Below are positions 18,024 through 28,136 of a stretch of 64,000 nt of DNA, piece by piece. The first letter of the stretch is position 1. Each line of letters opens with the position of its first letter. Source of the stretch: a bacterium (GTDB lineage Bacteria; Sumerlaeota; Sumerlaeia; SLMS01); NCBI GenBank assembly GCA_016125005.1, contig WGMQ01000042.1, positions 1 to 64,000 on the forward strand, given 5' to 3'. Made by a program: the position numbers and the translations under genes. The notes under the pieces were generated by a model. It saw only the letters and a list, made by a program, of their open reading frames with translations. It made no database searches and had not been told where the DNA came from.

Positions 18024-21000
18024 GTGATCCGTTCCTCGGTGACCTCTGTTGGCCGTAACCTGCCCGGGAGGCGCGGGCCATTCCTGCGCAAGGCGGCTCT
18101 GCTTCTGATGCTCTGCGCGGTGGGGACCTCCTGCACGACCGTCCATAGAAATGACAAACAGCGACTAAGGACCGTCCTCGAGGATGTCCAAGGCGCGAAG
18201 CTACGCCCCGTCATCCGCCTCGACACCAGCCGCAAGGACCTGCTCCCCGAGTCGAAACTCCCGGTCGTTGCCTATTGGGAGAAGGAGCAGCAGTTACTGG
18301 ATGAATTCCAGTACACGGCAACGCGGAAACGGGAGAAGATCAAAGTCGATTGGGAGGAGAAGAAGCTCGAGTACGTCGCGCTCGACGTGCTGATGCTGCG
18401 CTGGGCCGTGGCACCGATTGCGTGGATCTATTTCCCAATCAAAACAGAGGATGCGGCAGGGCTGTACACGATGCCGCCCATCGACTTTTTTGGGCGAATA
18501 TTCGGCGACGGTCTTCGCCGCCAGCAGGATGACATTCTGGGCGTTGACCAGGCGCCGGAGCGACTGCGCAAGGCCGATCCGCCGCGTGGCGGCATGGAAG
18601 GCGCCTACTTCCTCAACATCGCCGATTGGTTTGGTTGGTTTGTGCCCTTCTATCCGATCTACGGCGTCGAGACATTCAGCGAGGAGACTCCGGCCGGGAC
18701 TCCGACGATCGCGACTGAGCCCTCCGGCTACACCCGCTGGGTCGAAGCCAGGCCGATGACACCGGAGGAGTTCTCCCGGTATCAGGTGAGCATCAATGGG
18801 GTCCCTGTCACTGACCCGCCGACCGTCACCGCCGAGGCCGACAGCAATCGTCTGAGGATCGACCTGCGCGACGCGCTGGTCAGCACGGTGGGGCGCGACG
18901 ACCTGATCAAGATTACCCTTTCCGAGCCAAAGGCGTCGGAAGCGCTGGTTGCGTTCGCGGTGGCGGCCCGTGACATCGGCGTCAGCTGGGAATACCCGCA
19001 GGATGGCGCGAGACCGACCCTCGTCACGCGCGTTGTCGATCGCCGCAGCAAGTCGGATGTCCTCGAGTTGGGCAAGGAATACACCATCCAGTTCGAGATC
19101 GAAAACACCGACAAGGCCTTTCCCGCCCGCAACCTGACGACGACGCTGACGCCGAAACTGGGCGCAAGCCTGGGCAGCCGCATGTCGATCCAGGGGCACC
19201 GGATCGACCGGCTCGACCCGGGACAGAAGTGGACCATCAGCTATCCGGTGCGCATGGAGCGCGCGAGCCAAACCGCCAGCGGCGGTGCCTTCGACGCAGC
19301 GTTCGAACTGAAGATCGACGATCACTACAAGAACTCGTGGACGGAGTCGGCGGTCCTCGGCTCGGTGCCGCTCCCAGACCCCGCCAATCTGGTCGTGGTC
19401 GCGGCAGCAACGGCGCGCATGGCGGAGGACCGGGGCCAGGCGGGCGTCGTGGAAAAGGGTGATCGCGTTTCGCTCGGCGTCACCGTGCGGAATACCGGGG
19501 CTTCCCCCGGCGAGGGCTGTCGGATGGATGTCGAATCGCTTTCCATCCCCGGTGTCGGTTCCCTAGAGGACGTCACCGTCAGCCCCTCGTACCTCGGAAG
19601 TATCCCTCCCGGCGGGCAGGTTCTTGTGTATTTGACCGGCACCGTCCCTGCAAACGTCGTGGCATCCACGCCGCTGAGCATCGATTACAAGTTGTCCGTG
19701 AAGGAAGGTGACTCCACCAGGGCCGACCTTTCCGCACAGGCAGGGCTTGAGGTTGCCACTCCAACGCAGATTGTCCGCACCGAGCAGGTGAGCGCGGACG
19801 TGGAGCGACTGAACCTGTTGCTTGCAGATGCGAACAAGCAGTTGGAGTCACAGGCCAGCCAGCTTGAGACGATGCGGTCCGATCGCGCTACATTGCAGAA
19901 CGACCTGTCGCGCGCGAGAGCCGAGCAGGAGGAGACTCGCCGAAAATTGCAGGATCAGCAGGGTAAGGCCGTCGCTAAGAATGAGGCCATCAAGGACGAG
20001 TTGGCGAAAGCCAACGAAACGATCAGGGAAGTTACAGCCCGCCTCACCGTCACCCGCGAGGAACTCGACCGACAGGCCCAGGCCGCCAACAAATCCGTCG
20101 AAGTTTACACGAACGAGTTGGTCGCCACGTCACAGGCGGCAGAGAAGAAGGCGGAGGCGTTGAGCGAGGAGCGAAACGCCCTGGAGCAGGAAATCCTGAG
20201 GCTGCGGGAGAGCGCGCTGGCGACAGCCCGGGAGCAGGAACAGAAGGTCGCCGATCTGGAGTCGCGCGCCCGCCAGGCCGACGAGAAGCTCCAGCGGGCT
20301 GAAGCGGAACGTCAGGAGGCCTTGCTTCGGAGCAACGACCTGCTGGCGCAGTTGACCGATGCGAAGGCAACGATCACCAAGCTATCGGCGGAGATGAAGG
20401 AACTCTCCGGCACGTCGGCCGCCAACGAGGAAAAACTCGCCGGGGCCCGGGCAGAACTCGCGGCCAAGGACCGACTGATCGCCGAACAATTGGGAGCCTA
20501 CGCGAAGGCATCAGCCTACATCCGCGCCGATCTGGACAAGAAGCGCATCGAATTGGCGAGCCTGCAGGAAACGCGCAGCGCCGTCTCCGAGGGACTTCGT
20601 CGCCGCCGCGCGAACTCGCGAGCACTGATCATTGGCGTCAACGACTACTCCCAGCTGCTTTCCGGCGAGCACGTGGAATGCGTCGCCCAGAAGTGGAACC
20701 TGAACTTCGCAGCGGGTGATGCCCAGCGCATCAAGGCACTCATCACGGATCCCAACAGCGGGATCGTGGATGAAGGCCGTGTAACGATGCTGCTGGACAA
20801 GGATGCAACCTCGGCAAAGATCACCGAGTATTTCGATGAGCTCTTCGATGATGCCCGTAGCCGCAAAAGCGGAATCAATCCGGGCGAGGGCCTGCTCTTT
20901 GTCTACTTCGCCGGGCACGGTTTCGACAATAGCCTCCTGCTGCACAGTTCCCGCTGGGAACCGCCCCAGAGCGGTTGCCCGGATCAGAGCCCGACGACGG

Positions 21001-21713
21001 GTGAGGAGATCCGACGCGCCTTCCCGCTCGCGACTCTGAAGGATAAACTCTTGGAAAGTGGTTATCGCCAGCGGATCGTGATGATCGATGCCTGTGACAT
21101 GGGCAAGAAGAGCACGGTGCGGCCCGTCAACGATGTGGACCTGACCACCATCCCGGCGAACCTGTACGCGCAACGGGGAGTTGGTTTGATTAGTCGCGCG
21201 GTTGGTCGCCCCGGGACCGAGCAGACCAGCGCGCAGTTGGAGAACGTCGATGCGGACTCGCGCGTGGTGAGCTACGGCACGCTCAGCGTCCGTGAGGATT
21301 TTACGGACGCGTCGGAAGTGCTGAGCGAGGGCGTCGGTATCTTCTACGCCTCGCAGAACAAGCAACCGGCGCTTGAGCTCTCCAACCTCCGCGCAGGGCT
21401 GTTCACGCACTGTGTGGAACTGATTGCCGGGACCCGCGCGATGCGCGCGCTGTCCGAGGATGGTCAGGAGGAAGAGGTGTCTGCCGACGGCGACGATGGC
21501 ATCCTGACCTTTGGCGAGTTGGTCTTCGCGGTCGATGCCCAGATGAAATCCGCGAGCAGTTCCCTCGGAATGAAGACCCCGCTTTCACCGGTATTTGACG
21601 GTCCCGTTGGTTTCCCGGGACGAATCCCCCTGAGCGTTGGACCATCGATCCGGGAAGCGCGGTTGAAAGAAGAGATCGAGGGGCTTGAGGCGCTCATGCG
21701 CGCTGGCAACTGA
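18024..21713 (+). CDS. Large lipoprotein-like protein with CARDB/Ig domains, coiled coil and C-terminal caspase (C14) domain
   Basis: 1229 residues, GTG start with AAGGAG eight bases upstream. Residues about 20-39 look like a signal peptide ending in a Cys (VGTSC), a plausible though non-ideal lipobox. Two stretches (about 330-440 and 450-560) resemble CARDB/Ig-type domains (EYTIQFEIENTDKAFPARNL; RVSLGVTVRNTGASPGEG). A long heptad-rich coiled coil runs from about 590 to 855. The caspase-hemoglobinase fold begins at about 863 (SRALIIGVNDY); the dyad is His at about 965 (VYFAGHG) and Cys at about 1023 (VMIDACDMG). So a peptidase, probably on the periplasmic side of an envelope membrane. Own transcription unit, ended by a terminator. 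Confidence 0.85.
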   Translation: MIRSSVTSVGRNLPGRRGPFLRKAALLLMLCAVGTSCTTVHRNDKQRLRTVLEDVQGAKLRPVIRLDTSRKDLLPESKLPVVAYWEKEQQLLDEFQYTATRKREKIKVDWEEKKLEYVALDVLMLRWAVAPIAWIYFPIKTEDAAGLYTMPPIDFFGRIFGDGLRRQQDDILGVDQAPERLRKADPPRGGMEGAYFLNIADWFGWFVPFYPIYGVETFSEETPAGTPTIATEPSGYTRWVEARPMTPEEFSRYQVSINGVPVTDPPTVTAEADSNRLRIDLRDALVSTVGRDDLIKITLSEPKASEALVAFAVAARDIGVSWEYPQDGARPTLVTRVVDRRSKSDVLELGKEYTIQFEIENTDKAFPARNLTTTLTPKLGASLGSRMSIQGHRIDRLDPGQKWTISYPVRMERASQTASGGAFDAAFELKIDDHYKNSWTESAVLGSVPLPDPANLVVVAAATARMAEDRGQAGVVEKGDRVSLGVTVRNTGASPGEGCRMDVESLSIPGVGSLEDVTVSPSYLGSIPPGGQVLVYLTGTVPANVVASTPLSIDYKLSVKEGDSTRADLSAQAGLEVATPTQIVRTEQVSADVERLNLLLADANKQLESQASQLETMRSDRATLQNDLSRARAEQEETRRKLQDQQGKAVAKNEAIKDELAKANETIREVTARLTVTREELDRQAQAANKSVEVYTNELVATSQAAEKKAEALSEERNALEQEILRLRESALATAREQEQKVADLESRARQADEKLQRAEAERQEALLRSNDLLAQLTDAKATITKLSAEMKELSGTSAANEEKLAGARAELAAKDRLIAEQLGAYAKASAYIRADLDKKRIELASLQETRSAVSEGLRRRRANSRALIIGVNDYSQLLSGEHVECVAQKWNLNFAAGDAQRIKALITDPNSGIVDEGRVTMLLDKDATSAKITEYFDELFDDARSRKSGINPGEGLLFVYFAGHGFDNSLLLHSSRWEPPQSGCPDQSPTTGEEIRRAFPLATLKDKLLESGYRQRIVMIDACDMGKKSTVRPVNDVDLTTIPANLYAQRGVGLISRAVGRPGTEQTSAQLENVDADSRVVSYGTLSVREDFTDASEVLSEGVGIFYASQNKQPALELSNLRAGLFTHCVELIAGTRAMRALSEDGQEEEVSADGDDGILTFGELVFAVDAQMKSASSSLGMKTPLSPVFDGPVGFPGRIPLSVGPSIREARLKEEIEGLEALMRAGN

Positions 21714-21740
21714 GCCCGGCATCCATCGCCTGAGGGTGCA

Positions 21741-21783
21741 GCGCCGCGGCCGCCCCCCGGGTCGTCGCGGCGCTTTTCCTTTA
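21741..21783 (+). terminator. Terminator after the caspase-domain gene
   Basis: AGCGCCGCG (21741-21749) pairs with CGCGGCGCT (21767-21775); the 17-base loop is itself GC-rich, and the tail is TTTTCCTTTA. Confidence 0.75.
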
Positions 21784-21829
21784 CACTCCATCCCCCCTTC
21801 TTCACCCATGGCGTAAGGAAGGGGGGGGC

Positions 21830-23239
21830 ATGGACTGGGTCACGCAACTTTGGCTGGTTGGCGGGAACGTCATGTCGATCCTCGGCTTTCTGGCAGCGTT
21901 GGTGCTGCTGGGGAGGGTTCGACAGCGGCGCACCCACCCGGGGACCACGCTGGCGTGGATCCTTGGCCTCCTCTTCGTTCCCGTCTTCACACTACCGCTG
22001 TATCTGAGCTTTGGCGGTCGTCGACTTATCCGGCGGGCGGCGCGGAAGGAGAAGCTCCATCTCCTGCGTCCGCTCGGCGTGGAAGGGTTCCGTCCCGTCG
22101 GTCCCGTGCAAACCGCGCTCTTCTCACTCCAGACGGCGCCGCCTGCGACGGCCGGGAACTGCGTGGAGCTGCTGACCAGCGGAGAGGGGGTTTTTGGACG
22201 TCTCGTGGAGCGCATTCGGTCGGCGCGCCGGTCGATTCACTTCGCGACCTTCATCCTGACCAACGACGAGACGGGGGCGGCGAGCCTTCGCGAATTGGCG
22301 GCCCGGGCCCGCGACGGTGTGCAGGTGCGCCTCCTCATCGACGGCATGGGCTCGTTCTGGCTGGGGCGCCGCGCGCTCCGCGAGTTGGAGGCAGCGGGCG
22401 GCGAGGTGGCCGTCTTCCTTCCCGTGCTCCCCTTCCGGCGGAAATGGGCGGCGAACCACCGGCTTCATAGAAAGCTGTATCTGTTCGACGGGCACGAAGC
22501 CATCGTCGGCGGGCACAACTTGGCGTCCGAGTACCTGGGCCCGACTTTCAGCGAGGCGCGCTGGGGCGATACGGCTTTTCTAGTGGAAGGACCCTCTGTG
22601 GTCGCCATGGAGGAAATGTTTGCCGCTGACTGGGCATTCGCCTGCGGTAGGGAGTTGGAACCGCCGGCCGAGACACCTCCCCCCGAGAACGGATCCCAGA
22701 TCGTGCAGGTGGTTGCGAGTGGTCCCGATGCGGAGAGCGATGCCTTTCAGGACGTGCTACTGACGGCGATGACGCATGCGCAGCAACGGCTCTGGGTGGT
22801 GACCCCGTATTTTGTTCCCGACGACACGGTGCTGCGCCTGCTCTGCCTGATGGCGAGACTGGGGCGCGACGTGCGCCTGATCGTTCCGGCGCGCTCGAAC
22901 CACCTGCTGGCCGACCTGGCGCGTCGTGCCGCGGTGCGCGAATTACTAGCTTCCGGTGCCAAGGTGCTGCTCTACAAGCCACGGATGCTCCACGCCAAGA
23001 TGCTGCTGATCGACGATGCAGTGGCATCGGTGGGGTCGACCAACATGGATATGCGGAGCTTCTTCCTCAACTTCGAGGTGGCGTTGTTCGTCTATACGCC
23101 CGGCGCGGTGGATGCGGTGGCGCGCCACATCGAGACGCTCCAGCGGGATGCGGAGCCGCTGGTTCGCAAGCCGATCGAGCGCAATGTGCTGGTTGAGACG
23201 GCGGAGAACGTGGCGCAGCTGCTTTCGCCCCTGATCTGA
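21830..23239 (+). CDS. cls: Cardiolipin synthase (phospholipase D family)
   Basis: 469 residues. Joins two phosphatidylglycerols to cardiolipin at the inner membrane. Two N-terminal membrane segments (about 5-30 and 40-60) with the Cls-type LAWILGLLFVPVFTLPLYL region. Two HKD motifs: HRKLYLFD near residue 211 followed by GGHNLASEYL, and HAKMLLID near 387 followed by GSTNMDMRSF. GGAAGGGGGGG lies before the ATG. Works in the same pathway as pgsA at 53.7 kb. Confidence 0.93.
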   Translation: MDWVTQLWLVGGNVMSILGFLAALVLLGRVRQRRTHPGTTLAWILGLLFVPVFTLPLYLSFGGRRLIRRAARKEKLHLLRPLGVEGFRPVGPVQTALFSLQTAPPATAGNCVELLTSGEGVFGRLVERIRSARRSIHFATFILTNDETGAASLRELAARARDGVQVRLLIDGMGSFWLGRRALRELEAAGGEVAVFLPVLPFRRKWAANHRLHRKLYLFDGHEAIVGGHNLASEYLGPTFSEARWGDTAFLVEGPSVVAMEEMFAADWAFACGRELEPPAETPPPENGSQIVQVVASGPDAESDAFQDVLLTAMTHAQQRLWVVTPYFVPDDTVLRLLCLMARLGRDVRLIVPARSNHLLADLARRAAVRELLASGAKVLLYKPRMLHAKMLLIDDAVASVGSTNMDMRSFFLNFEVALFVYTPGAVDAVARHIETLQRDAEPLVRKPIERNVLVETAENVAQLLSPLI

Positions 23240-23250
23240 GTCGCTACAGC

Positions 23251-23277
23251 ACAAAAGGCGCCCCACGAGGGGGCGCC
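23251..23277 (-). terminator. Terminator after rpsT (minus strand)
   Basis: GGCGCCCC (23257-23264) pairs with GGGGCGCC (23270-23277). On the minus strand the stem is followed by TTTTGT, a proper U-tract, so it serves rpsT. On the plus strand it lies just after cls without a U-tract and may act weakly there. Confidence 0.85.
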
Positions 23278-23311
23278 AAGAGTCCTGCAATGCTTGCCTG
23301 CGACCTGAAAC

Positions 23312-23581
23312 TTAGGCCTGCTTGGCCTTGTTGGCAGCCTTCATGAGGCGGCTGGTCTGGCGGGCGAGCTTGTTCTTCTTGATGATGTTGCGCTTGGCAG
23401 CCTTGGCGAGCTTGCTCTGGGCCTCGCTGAGGACGGCGGGGAGCAGTTCGACCTTCTTCTCGGCGACGGCGGCCTGAGCGGACTTCACCGCGGAGCGCAT
23501 GTCGCTGCGGGTGGCGCGGTTGCGCACCCGACGGGCTTCGTTCTGGCGTACGCGCTTGCGGGCGGATACTTTATTCGGCAC
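23312..23581 (-). CDS. rpsT: 30S ribosomal protein S20
   Basis: 89 residues, Lys/Arg/Ala-rich helical bundle binding 16S rRNA. The start is GTG at 23581 (encoding PNKVSARKRVRQNE), with GAGGAG seven bases upstream; an in-frame extension to 23629 lacks the S20 pattern. The family core SDMRSAVKSAQAAVAEKK and AAKRNIIKKNKLARQTSRL is present. Monocistronic, convergent with cls, with its own terminator. Confidence 0.96.
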   Translation of the reverse strand: MPNKVSARKRVRQNEARRVRNRATRSDMRSAVKSAQAAVAEKKVELLPAVLSEAQSKLAKAAKRNIIKKNKLARQTSRLMKAANKAKQA

Positions 23582-23937
23582 GGGGAAACTCCTCGATGTT
23601 CGGGCAACTTCAATTGGGTTCCTCGTCACAGATAACCGAGCCGTGAGAGGTCGACCGGTTCCGCAACGGGAGCGGAACAGTGCTTACGGAGGGGCCTCCG
23701 GTCAAGCCGAAATACGTTACATTCGCGCTCGGAAAACCAATGGAAAGGAGCTCCGCCCGGGGCGCCACGCCAGCCTGGTCCCGGCGGCATCTGGGGACCG
23801 GGTTTTTCCCCTTTTTCTTCCTGATTCCATCGCGAGCACGCTAATCTGCTTTACGCCGCTCTGTTCACATCGCTTTGATCGTCAGACGAAAAATCGTGCC
23901 GGGGAGCATGTCCCCCTGCCCTTGCGAGGTGCTTTGA
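23582..23937. other. Divergent intergenic region between rpsT and the 23.9 kb secreted-protein gene
   Basis: 356 bases with no supportable gene. It should carry the rpsT promoter and that of the plus-strand gene at 23938. I found no convincing -35/-10 pairs and no long hairpin. Confidence 0.45.
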
Positions 23938-25596
23938 ATGAAGAAGGGTCTGTTCCTTTCCGCGCTGGTGATGCTGACAATTCACGGGGGAGCCGAGGCG
24001 CAACAGCTCGCCAACCCCGGTACGAGCCCCAGCAATCCGCTCGCAATCCTGTCGGTCCCCGACACCCGGGCGATTGAGCGGGGCCTCGACGCGAGCACTT
24101 TCGGTAACGCCCTGGCGGCGCGCTTCGGCACCGGCTGGCAGGGAGCGGAGTTGGCGGAAGTTCGTCGCTCGCTGTCCACGGTATCCGAGTCGCTCGGCAT
24201 CGACATGCAGCCCGGCGCGTTCCTGACTGACCAGGTGCAGGCCTTTGACCTTTACGTGGTCGAGGTTGACGGCGTGGAGAACTACCTGATTTCCGCTCGC
24301 ATGAGGGAGCCCGGGGTCGGCACCCGCATCGTCGATCGCATTCGCGAGGAAGCGACCGGTGCCTCCGGCGTTTCCGGCGGCTTTCGCGCTGACACGGTCG
24401 TGGAGCGGGCCGTCCCGAAGGGTCGCACGGTTTACCTGCCGGCGTTCGAAATCTACTTCGCCAATCTTGAATCCGGCGCGCTGCTCTACTCGACGAATCA
24501 GAAGGTGCTGGAAAGTGCCTTGGCTGATGACGGACGGGCGATGTTCACCTCCGCCTATTTCGAGCGCTTCGGAAAAGGACTTGGAGAGACGGAGGGTCAG
24601 CCCTGGATGCTGGGCGAGGTGCGCCGATTGGCCCCGCTGCTGGCCAGCGTGACTGGGATCAGTCCCTTGGCACTGGATATGGCCCTGCCCGAGTCGGCAG
24701 GGATTCGGCTGTCCATGGGACCGGATCGCGTCGAACTGGTCGCCTTCACCCCTCAGGAGGAGATCAAGGGCGACGCCCGTCGCTACGCCCTGGCCGCACC
24801 GCCGCCCGCCCTCGTGAGCACGGCCCAGGGGATTCCCTCCAAGGCGCTGGTCTCCTTCGCCACGGAGCACTTCGACGGTATTTGGTTCCTGGATTCTGTC
24901 CTCGGCGCTGTAGATCGCCTCCCGGGGCGCACGGGAACGGCTCAGTCGGTTTCAACGGCGCTCGACAAGAGCCGCTCGGACCTGGGCTTTGATCCGCGCA
25001 CCGATTTCATGGCGGCGCTCGGGCCCGGCCTCGCGATCTTTGTGTCTGAGTTGAAGCCTGCCGCCGATCCGCTTTCACCGCCCGAGAAGGTCGAGGCGAC
25101 GCTGGTTGCCGGTGTGCGCGACATGACCCGTTTCACGCGCGTCGTGAAGCTGTTGGAGGAGCGTCTCTCTCCCCCGCCGCCCGCGCCGAAGGGGAGCGAG
25201 ACCCCCGCGCCACCGAAGAACCCGATCCGCACCGAGGAGTTTGATGGTGTGCGGATTCGCTCGGTCGCTGAACCGCCCGTCGCCTGGGCGCTGACCGACA
25301 CCCGATTCATCGTGGGGACTTCGCCAAGTGCGGTGAAGGACGCGCTTGAGGTGATTTCGAATCCCTCGACCTCGCTGACCGAGACGGCAGACTTCAAGGC
25401 CGCGGCCGCCGCGCAGGACCCAACCCAGACCTCGGTGCTGGCCTTCTCCGGTCGCCAACTGGCCGACCTGTTCACGACATTGCCGCCGGAATGGGCAACG
25501 GTGGTCCGCTCCGCGGAGTTCGTTTCCGTGGCCACGGCGTACCGTCCCGAGGGCGCAAAGACACAGGTCACGATCCTGACATCTCCGGCGAAGTAA
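23938..25596 (+). CDS. Secreted protein of unknown function (DUF3352-like)
   Basis: 552 residues with a clear signal peptide (about 1-21, ending AEA|QQ). The body repeats a pattern of short alpha/beta units (PLAILSVPDTRAIERGLD; LLYSTNQKVLESALADDG; WALTDTRFIVGTSPSAVKDALE) that reminds me of DUF3352-type proteins, but I cannot confirm it. A Pro-rich linker lies near 400-420. RBS GAGG upstream. Monocistronic, closed by the terminator at 25608. Confidence 0.75.
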   Translation: MKKGLFLSALVMLTIHGGAEAQQLANPGTSPSNPLAILSVPDTRAIERGLDASTFGNALAARFGTGWQGAELAEVRRSLSTVSESLGIDMQPGAFLTDQVQAFDLYVVEVDGVENYLISARMREPGVGTRIVDRIREEATGASGVSGGFRADTVVERAVPKGRTVYLPAFEIYFANLESGALLYSTNQKVLESALADDGRAMFTSAYFERFGKGLGETEGQPWMLGEVRRLAPLLASVTGISPLALDMALPESAGIRLSMGPDRVELVAFTPQEEIKGDARRYALAAPPPALVSTAQGIPSKALVSFATEHFDGIWFLDSVLGAVDRLPGRTGTAQSVSTALDKSRSDLGFDPRTDFMAALGPGLAIFVSELKPAADPLSPPEKVEATLVAGVRDMTRFTRVVKLLEERLSPPPPAPKGSETPAPPKNPIRTEEFDGVRIRSVAEPPVAWALTDTRFIVGTSPSAVKDALEVISNPSTSLTETADFKAAAAAQDPTQTSVLAFSGRQLADLFTTLPPEWATVVRSAEFVSVATAYRPEGAKTQVTILTSPAK

Positions 25597-25607
25597 TCGC
25601 CAGATCG

Positions 25608-25655
25608 AAGGGACCAGCGCGACCCCCTGGCCGCGCTGGTTCCTTTCGCTTTTTC
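25608..25655 (+). terminator. Terminator after the secreted DUF3352-like gene
   Basis: AAGGGACCAGCGCG (25608-25621) pairs with CGCGCTGGTTCCTT (25632-25645), 14 base pairs with one G-U, 10-base loop; tail TCGCTTTTTCCC. Confidence 0.9.
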
Positions 25656-25730
25656 CCGCGATGATCACGGTTGATCTTCGCCGCCGCCCCCGGCCACCAT
25701 CCGCCTAGCCTTATGTCAGGGGAGCCGGAA

Positions 25731-28136
25731 ATGTTTGGGATTCAGCGGTTGGCAGTACTGATTCTGGCGCTCGGTCCGGGGATGGCCGCGGCGCAGACAA
25801 TCCATGTCTCAGTCCTGGGCGATGACCAGGCGGCGGGAACGACCGCGGCACCGGTCAAGACCATCGGTCGCGCGATCGAGCTTGGTGGGAAGGAAATCCT
25901 TCTCGAATCGGGCCAGTATCTAAACGAAACAGGTCTTTCGATTCCGGCGGGTGTCACGATCCGCGGCGGCTATTCAGTGGTGAATGGGGCCTGGAAGGAA
26001 GGCTCACAGCGCACCGAGATCCTGAATACGGCGCTTTCAAACCAAGCGAGCGTCGTGCTGGAGGGAATCGCCGCCCAAGGCGATGATCCGGCACGGATGG
26101 AATGGGTGCGTGTGCTCGGCGGCGAGTTCAGCATCGAGCTGCGTCGCGGAGCGGAACTGCACGAGGTGGAGTTGGGCGGCGGTACTAGGGCTGCCATCGC
26201 CATCGCCGAGGGCAGCGCTTCCGAGCCGGCGCGCATTACCCGCTGTCTGGTCACCGGGGGCGAGGCCGGCATTCGCGTGCTGGGGAGTGGCTCGGCCTTC
26301 ATCGACCAAACCATGACAACGAATACCTTTGGCGCAGGCCTTGATGTGACCGGCACAGGCACGGTGACCGTCCAGCGCAGCGTCTTTCAGGTCAGCTCGG
26401 TGCAGGGAGCCAGCGTCTCCGACAACTCCAACGCCAGCTTCACCAACTGCGTCTTCCGGCGAAACCTGAGCGATGGCCTTCGCCTCATCCGATCGAACGT
26501 CCCGGTGCGCGGCTGCTTTTTCGAACTGAACGAGAACGGCCTCTACACGGAGGACACGGCATTGAACCCCATCGAGAATTGTACGGTGGTGGCCTCGCGT
26601 CAGGCCGGTTTGGTCGTGACGCGCGGAACGCCGAACCTGCGACGGAACATCTTCGCCTACAACTCGACCTATGGCGTCCGCGAGGAACGCCCGGAGATCA
26701 TCGTGGGGCAGCCGGCACCGCTCCCGACGGTCAATTCCTTCGAGCACAACTTCTTCTTCCAGAACTCGCAGGGCATGTACTTCGACGAGGGGACGACCAA
26801 CTACAACACAGAGACCGAGCTGAACAATCAGGTCTCCAACCGCCAGACGGCCGTCGGCAATCGAGTGGCCGATCCGATTTTTGCGAACCTGGCCACGGGC
26901 AACTACCGCCTGACGGCCGCGTCTCCCGCCATCGACAAGGTTGTCTATACGGGCGAGTTGACGACGGACCAGCAGGGCAATGCGCGGGCCATCGACATCG
27001 CCGGTGTCGGTGTCGAGGGCGCCAACGCGGTGGATTCGGGCGCATTCGAGTTCCTGGGGACCAGCCAGGTGAGCGACCTGATGGCGGTTAATTACTACGA
27101 TCAGTCCGTGACGACCGACCCCGATGAGCCCGGTGCGGTGCTAACGGTTCGCCGCAGCCCCATGTGGGAGTTTAATCCCTCGAACGTTTTCAAGTCGATG
27201 ACCGGCACGATCCTCCCCGGCCGCATGCGTATCACCTCGGTGCAGGACCAGTCGGTGGCCTTTGGCCTGCGGCGGGCCGGGGACGTGTCCCAGCCGAACG
27301 GCAAGGTATTGCGCATTCGCAGCCGCATCGCGGCGCGGGGCGATGCTCCGCGCATGAGCATGCGCCTGCGTACGAACTGGGATCTGCGCTACGACTCGGC
27401 AGTGCTTCTGACGGTCGACGGACCGCAGGCTTTCGCTCCTCCGCCCGGCGGGCGCGAGTACTCGATGCTGGTGGACCTCGCGCAGGGGAATTACTCCACC
27501 GCGAACGCCGCTGCTCTCCCGTCGATCCCCTATCTCTTCAACCTCGACACCATCGACTTCGTCCCCAACGTGCCGCGTCCGTCGCTTGATATGGAGTCGC
27601 TTCAAGTCGACCTGCTGGACCGCACGACGTTGCTGTCTCAATTCACGCAGCAAGTCGCCAGTTGGACGTTTGCCAGTGGAAGCGAGGGTTGGGTCGCCGA
27701 GGACCCGATCCCCGGCTACGGCTCACCGATCCTGCGCCACAGTGCGGCCAAGGGCGCGCTGGAGCATGCACAGCTCCAGTTCTACAGCTACGGCACCTGG
27801 GCAGCACCGCTGGTCGATCTGGCACCGGGGACGGACTTCCTGATCCGCTTCCGCGTCTCGAGCGACCGGCCCAAGGAAACCGCCACCAGCTTCCGCGTGC
27901 GCGCCAGCGACAAGGCATTCATGAGCACCAACGAGCTTGTCATTACGGCCATCGCCAATGGAGACGCCGTCCCGGTCCCTGAAGGGCGCGACTATACACT
28001 CCTCGGCACCGTGAGCCCCTCCGCCGTCGAGAACGGCCTGCGATTCTATTGGGATCTATACGGCTTCGACAACGAGACGCGGGGCGGCAGCATCTTCCTT
28101 GAGCAGGTCACCATCTTCACCAAACCGAACCCATGA
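25731..28136 (+). CDS. Secreted right-handed parallel beta-helix protein
   Basis: 801 residues with a signal peptide ending AAA|QT. The first half is a pectate-lyase-like beta-helix: it opens with VSVLGDDQAAGTTAAPVKTI (DUF1565-type start) and shows repeating N-rich turns such as NASFTNCVFRRNLSDGL and NENGLYTED, closing with VDSGAFEFLG at about 445. The second half is beta-rich and may be two carbohydrate-binding-like sandwiches (SWTFASGSEGWVAEDP near 640). The start ATG 25731 has GGGGAG six bases upstream. The stop overlaps the next start as ATGA, so it is coupled to the heparinase-like protein. Probable polysaccharide binding or cleavage; substrate unknown. Confidence 0.82.
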   Translation: MFGIQRLAVLILALGPGMAAAQTIHVSVLGDDQAAGTTAAPVKTIGRAIELGGKEILLESGQYLNETGLSIPAGVTIRGGYSVVNGAWKEGSQRTEILNTALSNQASVVLEGIAAQGDDPARMEWVRVLGGEFSIELRRGAELHEVELGGGTRAAIAIAEGSASEPARITRCLVTGGEAGIRVLGSGSAFIDQTMTTNTFGAGLDVTGTGTVTVQRSVFQVSSVQGASVSDNSNASFTNCVFRRNLSDGLRLIRSNVPVRGCFFELNENGLYTEDTALNPIENCTVVASRQAGLVVTRGTPNLRRNIFAYNSTYGVREERPEIIVGQPAPLPTVNSFEHNFFFQNSQGMYFDEGTTNYNTETELNNQVSNRQTAVGNRVADPIFANLATGNYRLTAASPAIDKVVYTGELTTDQQGNARAIDIAGVGVEGANAVDSGAFEFLGTSQVSDLMAVNYYDQSVTTDPDEPGAVLTVRRSPMWEFNPSNVFKSMTGTILPGRMRITSVQDQSVAFGLRRAGDVSQPNGKVLRIRSRIAARGDAPRMSMRLRTNWDLRYDSAVLLTVDGPQAFAPPPGGREYSMLVDLAQGNYSTANAAALPSIPYLFNLDTIDFVPNVPRPSLDMESLQVDLLDRTTLLSQFTQQVASWTFASGSEGWVAEDPIPGYGSPILRHSAAKGALEHAQLQFYSYGTWAAPLVDLAPGTDFLIRFRVSSDRPKETATSFRVRASDKAFMSTNELVITAIANGDAVPVPEGRDYTLLGTVSPSAVENGLRFYWDLYGFDNETRGGSIFLEQVTIFTKPNP

